Of a stretch of 64,000 nt of DNA, positions 18,653 to 28,652 are shown piece after piece (position 1 is the stretch's first letter; the number at the start of each line of letters is the position of its first letter). The DNA lies in the NCBI RefSeq assembly GCF_050749885.1, contig NZ_JBOIUB010000002.1, forward strand, positions 434,001 through 498,000, written 5' to 3'. The DNA comes from Zooshikella sp050749885. GTDB taxonomy: Bacteria > Pseudomonadota > Gammaproteobacteria > Pseudomonadales > Zooshikellaceae. A program made the position numbers and the translations under genes. Below the pieces are notes generated by a model. It saw nothing but the letters and a program-made list of their open reading frames with translations, was not told the DNA's origin and made no database searches.

Positions 18653-19152
18653 ACCCACGCTGGCGCTATATGATTGGCTTGGGCCTCAGCAGTATGTTGT
18701 TCACAACCACCAGCCAGGCCGAACAAATTGGTGAAGTCAGTACTGTGTTTAAGTTATTAGGCGCTAATGACAAAATCGTCGTTGAAGCCTTTGATGACCC
18801 CGATATTGCCAACATTACCTGCTATTTAAGTCGTGCGAAAAGAGGCGGCATAAAAGGTTCACTCGGCCTTGCAGAAGACACCTCTGATGCATCACTTGCT
18901 TGTCGGCAAGTCGGCCCCATTATTGTTCCTCCAGCCATAAAAAGTGGGAAAAACGATGGCGAGCAAGTGTTCAAAAAACGCACCTCAGTTCTTTTTAAAA
19001 CAATGCAGGTCGTCAGATTTTATGATTCCAAGCGTCATGTTGTTATTTACCTGACCTATAGCGATAAAGTGATTGAAGGCTCACCTAAAAACAGTGTCTC
19101 TGCTGTGCCTATCTTGCCCTGGTCAACACCTGCGTCCACACCCACCGAATAA
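18646..19152 (+). CDS. creA: CreA family periplasmic protein
   Basis: 168 residues with a signal peptide (cleavage near TSQA-EQIG). It contains the CreA hallmarks GEVSTVFKLLGANDKIVVEA, FDDPDIANITCYLSRAKRGG and ASLACRQVGPI, with the conserved Cys pair. CreA's biochemical role is not known. It is the last gene of the VWA/J-domain operon. Confidence 0.92.
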   Translation: MLNPRWRYMIGLGLSSMLFTTTSQAEQIGEVSTVFKLLGANDKIVVEAFDDPDIANITCYLSRAKRGGIKGSLGLAEDTSDASLACRQVGPIIVPPAIKSGKNDGEQVFKKRTSVLFKTMQVVRFYDSKRHVVIYLTYSDKVIEGSPKNSVSAVPILPWSTPASTPTE

Positions 19153-19230
19153 ATTACAGAAATAAAATAGAATTATTACGAGTTATATCTATACTCAAAC
19201 TAAATCACTTAGATTGATAAAAAGATAGGC

Positions 19231-19449
19231 AAAAAAAAACCCGAATCCTGGGGGAAGAAATCGGGTTTGAAAAGACCATTAGGAGTGAAACAAAGGTACA
19301 CAATCCTACGTACCAAGGTCACGAATGACCCAGACTGATGCGATTTGTTAGGGGGAATAAATCACATCAGTACTCTAAGTATTATGTACATCGAAAAATC
19401 CTCCACTATTTCTTAAACTCTTTTCGCATAAGAAGGGATATCCCTTTGT
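19231..19449 (-). ncRNA. Candidate small RNA with terminator, C-rich loops
   Basis: On the minus strand a -10-like TATAAC (19461-19456) would start a transcript near 19449. The first structure is AAGGGATATCCCTT (19446-19433, a 14-base palindrome). The 3' end is an 8-bp hairpin AAACCCGA / TCGGGTTT (19268-19237) followed by nine T, a textbook terminator. Unpaired stretches read TTCCCCCTAACA, CACTCCTAATGG and TTCTTCCCCCAGG, able to pair with Shine-Dalgarno sequences. A 9-codon frame with a GGAGGA site also lies inside. The -35 is weak, so it could instead be the 3' UTR of the YiiX-like gene. Confidence 0.42.
19237..19268 (-). terminator. Rho-independent terminator, minus strand
   Basis: AAACCCGA, 16-base loop, TCGGGTTT with a run of nine A on the plus strand at its left edge, giving a T tract on the minus strand. 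It ends either the candidate small RNA or the YiiX-like transcript. Confidence 0.72.
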
Positions 19450-19589
19450 CCGTGAGTTATAGCTTACTGTTCAGCAATCTAACTTCGGCTAAATCTCTCC
19501 CCTAAAAAGAATGTAAGCATACCTTTGAGGTGAAAATTGAGGTAAGAGTTACAATGTGTCACAGCGGTATTGATCACTAACAATACCCT

Positions 19590-20663
19590 CTACTCATCTC
19601 GGTAAATGTCTCCTGGGTGACGACTGAGCTTACCAGACTGCAACTCATCACTGTTTGGGACTTCATGTTTGGGGTGAGGCTTATTTTTATGAGATTTATT
19701 TTCATTAGATGGAGAGGAAGGTGATACAGCGCCGGTGCTAAGTGACTCAATCTTGTTTTGTGAATTTGTAGAAAAAGTTGATGACTCAGATGGACTTGGT
19801 TGCTTTTTTGAGCGGCCAGATGCTATGTCTTTTGTCTTCGCCACCACGGTATGTTCCTGTAAATAGTAATCCGCTTCTTCATCATCTAACAACACATCCC
19901 CATGCCAGGGTAAGAGGCGATAACTGGCGTGATAGCTGTAGTCCAGAAAAGGATACTTTAATATTTTAAAGTAAGGAGAGTAATCGAAGTCACTGGGGGT
20001 ACACAGCTTGGGATTACGCATAAATAAACGTACCCGACCATTATCATCATTCGCTTTTACTAATGGAAGAATGGGAAACTGGACCCGCCCAAAAGCTTCA
20101 GCAATCATCGTCGAACACACAGTCTTAGTCGTTGGACCTGGGGCTTTAGCAAACAGACTGGAGCGCCATCGACGCGGAATAAAACTCCACGGTAAGAAAA
20201 AACGCGCAAGGTCCACAATCTGTCGGACATCATAGTGATGCCCCAGCTTGCTCACGGCATAGGCAATGACTTCCTGAGCATCTTTGTATTTAAGACCTCG
20301 TGGCCGGCATACCCGTAAATGGTCATCCTCATAGACGGTAATAGGGCGGACTACAGTCCCTAACCCCAGCTCACTTTCAATAATCAGCTGGGTGTCAGGA
20401 GAACAATTACAGTTTAATACAACCTGCTCACGGACATTAGCATCTTCAATGTCATGTAATCGGCCAATATACATTGCTGCATGTGACCACGGACTTTGCG
20501 TAATCCGTCGAATCACTTCAGCAATGCGTGATCGGCCTTCAACCAAGATGACATCACAGGGTTTTAACTCATAACGTATCCGCTCAAAGTCACACAACAG
20601 TAACCCTTTATCAGAAGGCCTACGCATTAACCACCGAGTGAGCCAGTGCAGTATTTTCCCCAT
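19590..20663 (-). CDS. YiiX/YebB-like permuted NlpC/P60 cysteine hydrolase
   Basis: 357 residues. The permuted papain-like arrangement is visible: His61 in SPWSHAAMYIGRL near the N-terminus, acidic IIESELGLG (about 95-103) and Cys183 in TVCSTMIAEAF after it. This family cleaves amide or lipid bonds and is often envelope-linked; the substrate here is unknown. No signal peptide is evident. The last ~85 residues are Ser/Lys/Pro-rich and likely disordered (SKKQPSPSESSTFSTNSQNK), an unusual extension. Confidence 0.82.
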   Translation of the reverse strand: MGKILHWLTRWLMRRPSDKGLLLCDFERIRYELKPCDVILVEGRSRIAEVIRRITQSPWSHAAMYIGRLHDIEDANVREQVVLNCNCSPDTQLIIESELGLGTVVRPITVYEDDHLRVCRPRGLKYKDAQEVIAYAVSKLGHHYDVRQIVDLARFFLPWSFIPRRWRSSLFAKAPGPTTKTVCSTMIAEAFGRVQFPILPLVKANDDNGRVRLFMRNPKLCTPSDFDYSPYFKILKYPFLDYSYHASYRLLPWHGDVLLDDEEADYYLQEHTVVAKTKDIASGRSKKQPSPSESSTFSTNSQNKIESLSTGAVSPSSPSNENKSHKNKPHPKHEVPNSDELQSGKLSRHPGDIYRDE

Positions 20664-20695
20664 AAATCGCCAACGTACAATTAGGTTGTCAGGCG

Positions 20696-21823
20696 TTATA
20701 ACAAGCCTTCAATATAGGCCATAGCTTTGTCTAATATACTCTGCGGTGTATAAAAATGAGGTGATAAACGAATCCCCCCGCCACGATGAGCACAAATAAC
20801 ACCCTGTTCATTAAGCTTAGCGTACATCGCCTCAGTATCCTTACCTGGTACATCAAATGTAACAATTCCCCCATATCGGCCTTCACGGGTCTCACTGAGC
20901 AGTTTGACGCCTGGTAGAGCAGCCAAAGCCCGTTGTAAATAATCAACATTATGGAGCAACTGTGCTTCAACACGGTGCATCTCAACTTCCAGCAACAACT
21001 CAACACTGGCAACCAGTGCATGGGTGCCCAGCATATTTGGACTACCACACTCAAAGCGACGTGCACTTTTGGCAATGGACCAGTCATCACGGGTATAGTC
21101 ACCCATATGCTCTACCATATGCCAACCATACTGCAGCACCTTTAACTGATCTCGACCGTTAGGTGAACTATAAAAAACCGCAAGCCCCTCAGGCCCTAAT
21201 AACCATTTATGACCATCCGCCATGACAAAGTCTGCCTGGATTTCCTGCACATCAAACTCCAGAGCGCCCAGGCTTTGAATGGCATCCACACAGAATAAAA
21301 TAGCCTGCTGCTGACAAAATTCGCCTAAGGTTGCTAAAGCAAGCTTAAACCCAGAGGCATACTGCACAGAACTCACCGACATAATTCGTGTTCGCTCATC
21401 ACAGGCCGCCTGTAAATCTGCCTCAGGATTCTCTCCTGTTAAGGCAACCGCTCGAACCTCAACACCTTGGTCCTGTAACGATTCCCATACAATTCGATTT
21501 GAAGGAAACTCTTGATCAGTGATAACAACGTTGTCACCCGCTTGCCAAGAGAGTCCATAGGCAACTACAGATAATGCTTCTGATGTATTTTTGAGCAAAG
21601 CAATATCCTGGACAGAAGGCGCGTTAATTAATTCTGCTAATAATTTTCTCAGCCGGGTTTCTGTTTTTACCCAACTAGGATAGTGAGTCGCACCTAGCCG
21701 GCTGTTTTCCTGTGCAAAGTGTTCTACCGCCCGTGTAGCACGCATGGGCCATGGGGCTACTGCGGCATGATTGAGATAACATAAAGACTCATCAAGTGGA
21801 AATTCATGACTCCATTGCGACAT
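20696..21823 (-). CDS. Class V aminotransferase-fold PLP enzyme
   Basis: 375 residues. PLP-site features are FCVDAIQSLG (Asp180) and ADGHKWLLGPEGLAVFY with Schiff-base Lys206. Similar proteins are annotated as isopenicillin-N-epimerase-like or cysteine-desulfurase-like. There is no active-site Cys loop typical of IscS, so an aminotransferase, epimerase or lyase role is more likely. It lies 32 bases from the YiiX-like start and may share its promoter. Confidence 0.88.
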   Translation of the reverse strand: MSQWSHEFPLDESLCYLNHAAVAPWPMRATRAVEHFAQENSRLGATHYPSWVKTETRLRKLLAELINAPSVQDIALLKNTSEALSVVAYGLSWQAGDNVVITDQEFPSNRIVWESLQDQGVEVRAVALTGENPEADLQAACDERTRIMSVSSVQYASGFKLALATLGEFCQQQAILFCVDAIQSLGALEFDVQEIQADFVMADGHKWLLGPEGLAVFYSSPNGRDQLKVLQYGWHMVEHMGDYTRDDWSIAKSARRFECGSPNMLGTHALVASVELLLEVEMHRVEAQLLHNVDYLQRALAALPGVKLLSETREGRYGGIVTFDVPGKDTEAMYAKLNEQGVICAHRGGGIRLSPHFYTPQSILDKAMAYIEGLL

Positions 21824-22045
21824 AATTTTACCTTTACTTCAGTTGCTGAAATCAAATTAAATAATATCAGTTATTCCATTTGGTATAGAAAACAGGCCTA
21901 AACTGATGTATTTTCACAAAGGATGTGGCAAATAAAAACCTTTATACGGCATACTTCTTGCCGGTCGACCTCACAATAGTATGTATTAAATGCCATAAGT
22001 AAACAGCAATAATAACAATGGTGTTGCTCAACTACGGTGCAGCTT

Positions 22046-22768
22046 ATGACTATAACATCAAGAAAACAGCGCGACTTTAGGCAACGCGAAGAGGAAATTC
22101 TAACTACAGCTTTGACTCTTTTCCTGGAGAAAGGCGAAGATAACGTCACTGTCGAAATGATTGCTGATGCCGTTGGTATTGGCAAAGGAACGATCTATAA
22201 ACATTTTCGTTCCAAAGCAGAAATCTATTTACGACTGATGTTGGACTACGAACAGGAGTTAGCAGACCTGATTCAGTCCGATGCCGTAACCAAGGACAAA
22301 GATGCTCTGCCTCGTGCCTATTTTGAATACCGCATGCGTCATCCAGAGAAGTATTATCTGTTTGATCGTTTGGAACAAAAACTAAGCCGTCGAAATCCTC
22401 ACCCTGAATTATTTCAGCAGCTTCATAAAATCCGTGCCTCAAATTTCTCACGGCTAAGTGAAATTATTCAGCAAAGGATAACAGATGGTGCTTTAGAGGA
22501 TGTGCCTCCGTACTACCATTACTGTGCAGCCTGGGCATTGGTCCACGGTATGGTTGCCATACATCACTCCACGTTTTGGCAAAATGTCATTCATGATAAG
22601 GAAGAATTTTTCCGCTTTATGATGGACATTGGCGTGCGTATGGGTAATCGCGGACAAGCTAAGCCTCGTGTGCAAAAAGCGGAGGAGACCATAGAAACCT
22701 CTCCCCAGCCAGAACCCGCACTTGTGACTAACCCTTTAACACAGGAGGCCGAAGAGCCAGTGACTTAA
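22046..22768 (+). CDS. TetR/AcrR-family transcriptional regulator
   Basis: 240 residues from the ATG at 22046; a GTG at 22037 is possible. The N-terminal HTH is clear (EEILTTALTLFLEKG, then IADAVGIGKGTIYKHFRSKA). The C-terminal half is a ligand/dimer domain with a Pro/Glu-rich tail. In related marine and Pseudomonas-type genomes a TetR gene like this sits next to DUF4823 and DUF1285 genes, as here. Target unknown. Confidence 0.88.
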   Translation: MTITSRKQRDFRQREEEILTTALTLFLEKGEDNVTVEMIADAVGIGKGTIYKHFRSKAEIYLRLMLDYEQELADLIQSDAVTKDKDALPRAYFEYRMRHPEKYYLFDRLEQKLSRRNPHPELFQQLHKIRASNFSRLSEIIQQRITDGALEDVPPYYHYCAAWALVHGMVAIHHSTFWQNVIHDKEEFFRFMMDIGVRMGNRGQAKPRVQKAEETIETSPQPEPALVTNPLTQEAEEPVT

Positions 22769-23123
22769 TAAGCCAATTATTGGCTATAAAAGTCTTTAAG
22801 AATAACCGACACCTGTAGTACATCCTGAAACCTGTTAGGCTATTAGGTTGAAACCAGGTGTCGCCTGAATTTTTAATGAATACACCTGAGTAAACATTTT
22901 TTCAAAGTGTTTACTACACATCATTCAGTTTATATTTATCGTGTTGATAAACACCTCATACACTCCTGAACCACTTCATTGAACGTTTGATTTTTCTGTT
23001 TGGGCACAGTTTTTGCTGCAGTAAAAGAAAGGTAACAAATACTTTTCATGTGGCGAAAAGTTGCCAGGTAACGCATTGGTAGTGAACAAGTGATTCATAA
23101 CCCACCTATCAGGGGGAGTGCAG
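22769..23123. other. Spacer with large stem
   Basis: 355 bases without a gene. CGACACCTG (22807-22815) pairs perfectly with CAGGTGTCG (22855-22863), and a shorter AACCT/AGGTT pair lies within. T-rich sequence follows (GAATTTTTAATG), so it may end the tetR transcript. Confidence 0.5.
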
Positions 23124-23783
23124 ATGAGGCAATACACAAATCAGCAAAATGAGCCATCAGCAAATATACTCTGGTCTATCATACTGTGGGTTGTCGTAAT
23201 GCTGCTTAGCGGTTGTATGCCAAGTGACATTGCCTCAGAAACCCAGCGGTATTTTAAAGATATTGGAATCATCGATAACCATGAACAACAACGCACATCA
23301 AATTGGGTTTTACCGAATAATGCACGAATAGTGGTTATTGCAGACAAATCCCCCCCTGTTGACCATCATCAACCCGATTATGCTAAGCGGTTTGCCTTAG
23401 CCACTACGGCTGCATTTAAGCGCTATTTTCCTTACACACATCTTGCGACTAAGGAACTTCAATTTGCCAAGGCACAGCAAGAAGCACGACAACAACACGC
23501 TAACTACTTAATTTTTACCCAGCTTCTCTTTGTCGATGACCTGGTGGGTAACTGGATTGAGTGGGAAGAAACGGAGGATATTCGCCGGGTAGGTAGGGAT
23601 CAGATACGGGGGCAAGTCAGTATTGTTGAACTAGGCTCAGGGCAAATTGTTGATACAGTGGAAGTATTAGGACAAAGTGGCCGACTGACCTTTTTAAATG
23701 ACAAACCTGATGAGTTGTTTGAAGCACCTCTGGTATCACTGGCCCGCAGCTTATCATCGCCTATTCCCAAAGGTACTTATTAA
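23124..23783 (+). CDS. DUF4823-type lipoprotein
   Basis: 219 residues from the ATG at 23124, six bases after AGGGGGA; a GTG directly abutting that site is less likely. A hydrophobic segment ends in the lipobox LLSGC (Cys31). The rest (NARIVVIADKSPPVD, ANYLIFTQLLFVDDLVGNWIE, QVSIVELGSGQIVDTVEVLG) fits the DUF4823 envelope lipoproteins. Function unknown. It lies between tetR and DUF1285. Confidence 0.8.
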   Translation: MRQYTNQQNEPSANILWSIILWVVVMLLSGCMPSDIASETQRYFKDIGIIDNHEQQRTSNWVLPNNARIVVIADKSPPVDHHQPDYAKRFALATTAAFKRYFPYTHLATKELQFAKAQQEARQQHANYLIFTQLLFVDDLVGNWIEWEETEDIRRVGRDQIRGQVSIVELGSGQIVDTVEVLGQSGRLTFLNDKPDELFEAPLVSLARSLSSPIPKGTY

Positions 23784-23922
23784 TAACCCTTAAGGAAACA
23801 CATCAATACCATGAGCAACAAAAGAGTACCGCTAAAAATAGTGTTTTTTTCGTAAAAACAGCGAAAATGTAAACTTTTAACGTGGGTTGACCATGAGTGA
23901 CACGGACAGAAATGAGGTATGA

Positions 23923-24504
23923 ATGACGGAGTTTAATCGTTTAAATCCAGACGCTATTGCTGCCAACATCCAACAAGGCTTACAACAACCCACACCACTT
24001 CCCGTTAATCGGTGGACCCCCTCACTGTGTGGTGACAGTGATATGCGAATTGACTGGCATGGCACTTGGTACTACCGAGACAGCCCTATTCAGCGTCCAG
24101 CCCTGGTTCGGCTGTTTTCTCGCGTGTTACGACGAGAAGGGCAAGGATATGTGTTGGTCACCCCCGTTGAAAAGTTAACAATCGAAGTCGAAGACGTGCC
24201 ATTTATTGCCGTCATTATGGACAATCAAGTACACAATGCTATTCAGTATATTAATCTGACCACTCAAACGGGTGACTGTTGTCAATTATCCACTCTCACT
24301 GGCTGGAAAATTCATACGGGACTGAAGGGTGAAGAAATACCTTATGTTGAAATAAGAGATAATTTATGGGCCCGATTACACCGAAATGTTTTCTATCAGC
24401 TCATTGCGCTTAGCGTGGAACACACCGTTAATGGACAACATCTATTTGGTTTTTGGAGTGATCGGTGTTTTTTTCCTTTAACCAAACAACCTATCGAAAA
24501 CTAA
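23923..24504 (+). CDS. DUF1285 domain protein
   Basis: 193 residues. It shows the family core CGDSDMRIDWHGTWYYRDSP, VRLFSRVLRREGQGYVLVTP and VEKLTIEVEDVPFIAV. A two-subdomain fold of unknown role, soluble, with no signal peptide. Confidence 0.9.
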   Translation: MTEFNRLNPDAIAANIQQGLQQPTPLPVNRWTPSLCGDSDMRIDWHGTWYYRDSPIQRPALVRLFSRVLRREGQGYVLVTPVEKLTIEVEDVPFIAVIMDNQVHNAIQYINLTTQTGDCCQLSTLTGWKIHTGLKGEEIPYVEIRDNLWARLHRNVFYQLIALSVEHTVNGQHLFGFWSDRCFFPLTKQPIEN

Positions 24505-24795
24505 TTTATAACAATATACCCGCTTACTGTCGGCTATATAGATAATAACTCGATTAATTTTGTAACATCATTAAAAATACAGTCATATATTATGCATTAA
24601 GGTTTTCTTACGGCCTCATCATCGTTATGACATAACTTATATGTAAAAGACTAAGAAGAAATGCATGATAGTTTCACAAATACCACAGTAATCGCCTAAT
24701 CTATTCTCTGAATCAATTATTTTTCAGGATGTGCTTTGGTATAACTATTCTTTTCCTTTTTGATTACAGCGTGACAACATTTAAAGGGGGGCTGA

Positions 24796-26712
24796 TTGAG
24801 CGAGGCAACGGCAGAAACAGCACATGAAGCACAAAATACCAAGGAAGAAACCTTTCTGTTGTCTGTGCAAAATCTTTGTGTTGATTTTCAACTGCCTGGT
24901 GGCGTATTTAATGCCGTCAAAGGCATTTCCTTTAATCTTCGTCATGGCTCAACCATTGCTTTGGTTGGCGAGTCTGGGTCAGGAAAATCGGTTACAGCAC
25001 AGGCTATTCTGGGAATTTTGCCAAGCAATGGTTATATCAGCAGTGGACAAATTCTACTGCAAGAACACCCTACTACCGCCGCAATAGATATTGCTCAACT
25101 TACTCGCCGAGGACCAGAGCTGCGCACCATTCGTGGTGGAAAAATTTCCATGATTTTCCAGGAACCCATGGTGTCAATGTCAGCCATGCACACGATTGGC
25201 AACCAAGTCAGTGAAGCCCTATTTCTCCATCGTAATATCAGCCGAAAAGAAGGCCTTCGACTCACCCGGGAAATGTTATCACTGGTCGGCTTCCGTAATT
25301 CCGAACAGGCAATGAATCTATATCCTTTTGAGCTTTCGGGTGGATTACGCCAACGGGCGATGATTGCTATGGCGTTGATTTGTCACCCCGTCATATTGAT
25401 TGCTGACGAGCCCACCACAGCATTAGATGTCACTGTACAAATGCAGATTCTGAAGCTGATGAAGCGATTACAGCAAGAATTAAATATGGCTATTCTGTTA
25501 ATCACCCATGATTTGGGTGTTGTTGCTAACATGGCAGATGAAGTGGTGGTTATGTATCACGGGCAGGTCGTTGAACGCGGCCCTGTCAGCAATATTTTTC
25601 TACATCCTCAGCATAAATACCTTCGCTCACTCTTCACAGCGATTCCCCGGTTTGGTATGCAGCCGGATGAGCGCCTTATTCCTATCCGCGGCATTGAAAA
25701 TTCGGTAGAGCAGGTAGCGGGGTCTTTTGAGCCCTGGTCAGAAGAAGCGAAACAAGCAGGTCCACACCTTAGCATCAAAGAACTCAGCAAAATTTATGTT
25801 ACTCGCAAGCAGGGCTGGTTACGTCGCGGGCCAAAACAGGAAATAAAAGCCGTTCTGGATTTTTCACTGGATATTGGGGTAGGTGAGTGTGTTGGTCTGG
25901 TAGGAGAGAGTGGCTGCGGTAAGTCCACTATCTCCAAACTCGTCATGCAGGCTATTTCACCGACCACTGGCCAGATTCAATACAATGATCGAGGCCAGAT
26001 AACAGACCTGAGAGCCATACAAGGTAGTCAATTACAACAGTTTCGTACCAAAATGCAGCTGGTTTTTCAGGACCCCTACAGTGCTCTCAGCCCGCGTATG
26101 ACCATTCGGGAAATTCTCAGTGAACCATTTTGCATTCACCAACTTGGCGATGCTAAGTATCGGGAAAACCGAGTCAAAGACTTAATGAGCCTGGTAGGAC
26201 TTGATCCAGCCTTACTCAACCGTTACCCCCACAGCTTTTCAGGAGGGCAACGACAACGTATCAGCATCGCACGGGCCTTGGCTCTGGCACCCGACTTTTT
26301 AATTTTAGATGAACCCGTGTCAGCATTGGATGTTTCTGTACAAGCACAAATCCTCAACCTTTTGAAAGACTTACAAGCCCAGCTACAACTTACGTATTTG
26401 TTTATCAGCCATAACCTGGCCGTTGTGGATTACATAGCAGACCGAATCGCCGTGATGTGTCGAGGCCAGTTGGTAGAAATAGCACCCACCAAAGATTTAT
26501 TTTATAACCCACAACACCCTTATACCCAGGCCTTAATGGAAGCAGTCCCTGTACCCGACCTCAATGCACGGCTTGATTTTGAGCATATGGTCACCCCATT
26601 ATCACAGCCCGAATATTGGCCTGCTCCCTACACCTTATCTCCTCATATTCCCAATGCGTTAGTGGAGATCAGTGATCAACATTTTGTCCGGATGTGCACG
26701 GTGAGTGACTGA
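24796..26712 (+). CDS. Oligopeptide ABC transporter, fused double ATPase (YejF-like)
   Basis: 638 residues, start TTG at 24796 supported by the strong GGGGGG site. There are two complete ATP-binding cassettes: Walker A GESGSGKS and GESGCGKS, signatures LSGGLRQR and FSGGQRQR, Walker B LIADEPTTALD and LILDEPVSALD. This fused form is typical of YejF and GsiA. It powers the two permeases downstream. In E. coli YejABEF imports peptides including microcin C; the substrate here is inferred only by similarity. Confidence 0.92.
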   Translation: MSEATAETAHEAQNTKEETFLLSVQNLCVDFQLPGGVFNAVKGISFNLRHGSTIALVGESGSGKSVTAQAILGILPSNGYISSGQILLQEHPTTAAIDIAQLTRRGPELRTIRGGKISMIFQEPMVSMSAMHTIGNQVSEALFLHRNISRKEGLRLTREMLSLVGFRNSEQAMNLYPFELSGGLRQRAMIAMALICHPVILIADEPTTALDVTVQMQILKLMKRLQQELNMAILLITHDLGVVANMADEVVVMYHGQVVERGPVSNIFLHPQHKYLRSLFTAIPRFGMQPDERLIPIRGIENSVEQVAGSFEPWSEEAKQAGPHLSIKELSKIYVTRKQGWLRRGPKQEIKAVLDFSLDIGVGECVGLVGESGCGKSTISKLVMQAISPTTGQIQYNDRGQITDLRAIQGSQLQQFRTKMQLVFQDPYSALSPRMTIREILSEPFCIHQLGDAKYRENRVKDLMSLVGLDPALLNRYPHSFSGGQRQRISIARALALAPDFLILDEPVSALDVSVQAQILNLLKDLQAQLQLTYLFISHNLAVVDYIADRIAVMCRGQLVEIAPTKDLFYNPQHPYTQALMEAVPVPDLNARLDFEHMVTPLSQPEYWPAPYTLSPHIPNALVEISDQHFVRMCTVSD

Positions 26713-26713
26713 T

Positions 26714-28597
26714 ATGAGCAGCAATCATCAGCATCCACACTTTCATCCTTATCAGTTCAACCTGCATCTGACCTGCACGCTAAGCTGTTTTTTCATCTCC
26801 CTGATTTTCACCTGTAGTCTACTGGCCAACGACCGCTTGCCTGACATTCCCGCCGTCGTCACATTTAAAGCGCCCTATAAGCAGGGTAAGCCAGGGGGAA
26901 CCCTGCGTACCCTCATGGCTAAAAATAAAGACATACGAATGATGACGGTTTATGGTTATGCTCGTCTGGTGGCATATAACCAGGATTTCGAGCTGGTACC
27001 TGATATCCTGCAAGGGATTGATATTAAAGAAGACCGTATCTTCACACTTTACCTCCGACCAGGACATCGCTGGTCAGACGGCGAACCCTTTACCAGTGAA
27101 GATTTTCGTTACTACTGGGAAGATGTCGCACTCAATAAAAAGTTATCGCCCTTTGGCCCTCCCATTCAGCTGATGGTCAATGGTAAACCTCCCAAGTTTA
27201 CGGTGATTGATAAGCATGCTGTGCGTTATGAATGGGCAGACCCCAACCCTAAGTTTTTAACGGCTTTAGCGGCACCCAGCCCTTTATTTATCTATATGCC
27301 AGCCCATTATCTCAAGCAATTCCACCCCCGTTACACCCAAAAGGAAACGCTCGACTTGCTGGTTGAAAAAGCAGGCAAACGGAACTGGCAGGGACTACAT
27401 CATAAGCGAAGCAATCTCTATAAACAGGAAAATCCAAAGTTACCCTCACTGCAGCCTTGGGTGATAAAAACCAAGGGACCGTCTGACCGGTTTATTTTTG
27501 AACGTAATCCTTACTACCACCGTATTGATGAGAAAGGCCAGCAATTACCCTATATAGATAAGATCATTATAAATATTGCGAGTAGTGGCTTAATCCCTGC
27601 CAAAGCACGTGCCGGAGATAGTGATTTACAAGGCCGCTATCTACGTCTGGATAATTACACATTCTTAAAGGCCGGAGAAAAGCAGGGCAACTATCAAGTA
27701 CGCTTTTGGAAAAATGCCCGAGGCTCACAAGTCGCGATCTATCCAAACCTGAATGCTAATGACCCCGCCTGGGCGAAAGTCATGCAAGATGTTCGCTTTC
27801 GACGCGCACTTTCGCTCGCCATTAACCGTCATGAAATCAACCAGGTAGTATATTACGGCCTTGCCTTGGAAGGTGGTAATACCATCTTACCCAGTAGCAC
27901 CTTATACACTCCCGAACTAAGCTCAGCCTGGACTCAGTATGACCCCAAACTGGCTAACCAATTGTTAAATGATATGGGGCTTACTGCACGCAATGATAAT
28001 GGCATACGATTACTACCCGACGGACGCCCAATGGAAATAGTGGTACACACAGCCGGAGAGTCAACGGAACAGACTGATGTGCTTGAGTTAATTAATGATC
28101 ACTGGCAGGCCATTGGTATTAAATTACACTCTCGTCCGTCACAACGAGAAGTATTTCGTAATCGGATATTTTCGGGTGAAGCGTTAATGTCTGTTTGGGA
28201 AGGACTGGATAATGCCTTACCCACCGCCCAGATGAGTCCTCGAGAACTCTGCCCAAGCATGCAAGAGCAGTATCAATGGTCCCAGTGGGGTAAGTATTAT
28301 GAAACAGGACAAGGTGATCCCCCAGACTTACCAGATTTACTAAAACTCGCAGAATTACACAAAAAATGGATTAACGCTGACAGCCGAAAACAACGTACTG
28401 AACTGTGGAAAAAAATCTTGAAGACTTACGCTGATCAGGTCTACACCATAGGTACCGTCACTGCTGTGTTACAGCCCGTGGTGGTCAGTAATCGTTTAAT
28501 GAATGTGCCAAAGGAAGCGTGGTATAGCTGGGATCCAGGCGCCTACTTTGGTGTTTTTCGTCCTGATACTTTTTGGTTTAACGATGAGCAGAATTAA
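26714..28597 (+). CDS. Oligopeptide-binding protein (YejA/DppA family)
   Basis: 627 residues from the ATG at 26714, one base after the ATPase stop; a GTG at 26705 would overlap. A signal sequence with a hydrophobic core (CTLSCFFISLIFTCSLLA) is preceded by a His-rich N-terminus. Family 5 marks include LRPGHRWSDGEPFTSEDFRY and QDVRFRRALSLAINRHEINQ. It delivers peptides to the permeases. The gene order here is ATPase, binding protein, permease, permease, unlike E. coli yejABEF. Confidence 0.9.
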   Translation: MSSNHQHPHFHPYQFNLHLTCTLSCFFISLIFTCSLLANDRLPDIPAVVTFKAPYKQGKPGGTLRTLMAKNKDIRMMTVYGYARLVAYNQDFELVPDILQGIDIKEDRIFTLYLRPGHRWSDGEPFTSEDFRYYWEDVALNKKLSPFGPPIQLMVNGKPPKFTVIDKHAVRYEWADPNPKFLTALAAPSPLFIYMPAHYLKQFHPRYTQKETLDLLVEKAGKRNWQGLHHKRSNLYKQENPKLPSLQPWVIKTKGPSDRFIFERNPYYHRIDEKGQQLPYIDKIIINIASSGLIPAKARAGDSDLQGRYLRLDNYTFLKAGEKQGNYQVRFWKNARGSQVAIYPNLNANDPAWAKVMQDVRFRRALSLAINRHEINQVVYYGLALEGGNTILPSSTLYTPELSSAWTQYDPKLANQLLNDMGLTARNDNGIRLLPDGRPMEIVVHTAGESTEQTDVLELINDHWQAIGIKLHSRPSQREVFRNRIFSGEALMSVWEGLDNALPTAQMSPRELCPSMQEQYQWSQWGKYYETGQGDPPDLPDLLKLAELHKKWINADSRKQRTELWKKILKTYADQVYTIGTVTAVLQPVVVSNRLMNVPKEAWYSWDPGAYFGVFRPDTFWFNDEQN

Positions 28598-28652
28598 TGA
28601 CTTATCAAATAATCAAGCAACGGTAGGTTAATTTAACAAAGAGGCCAAATCC

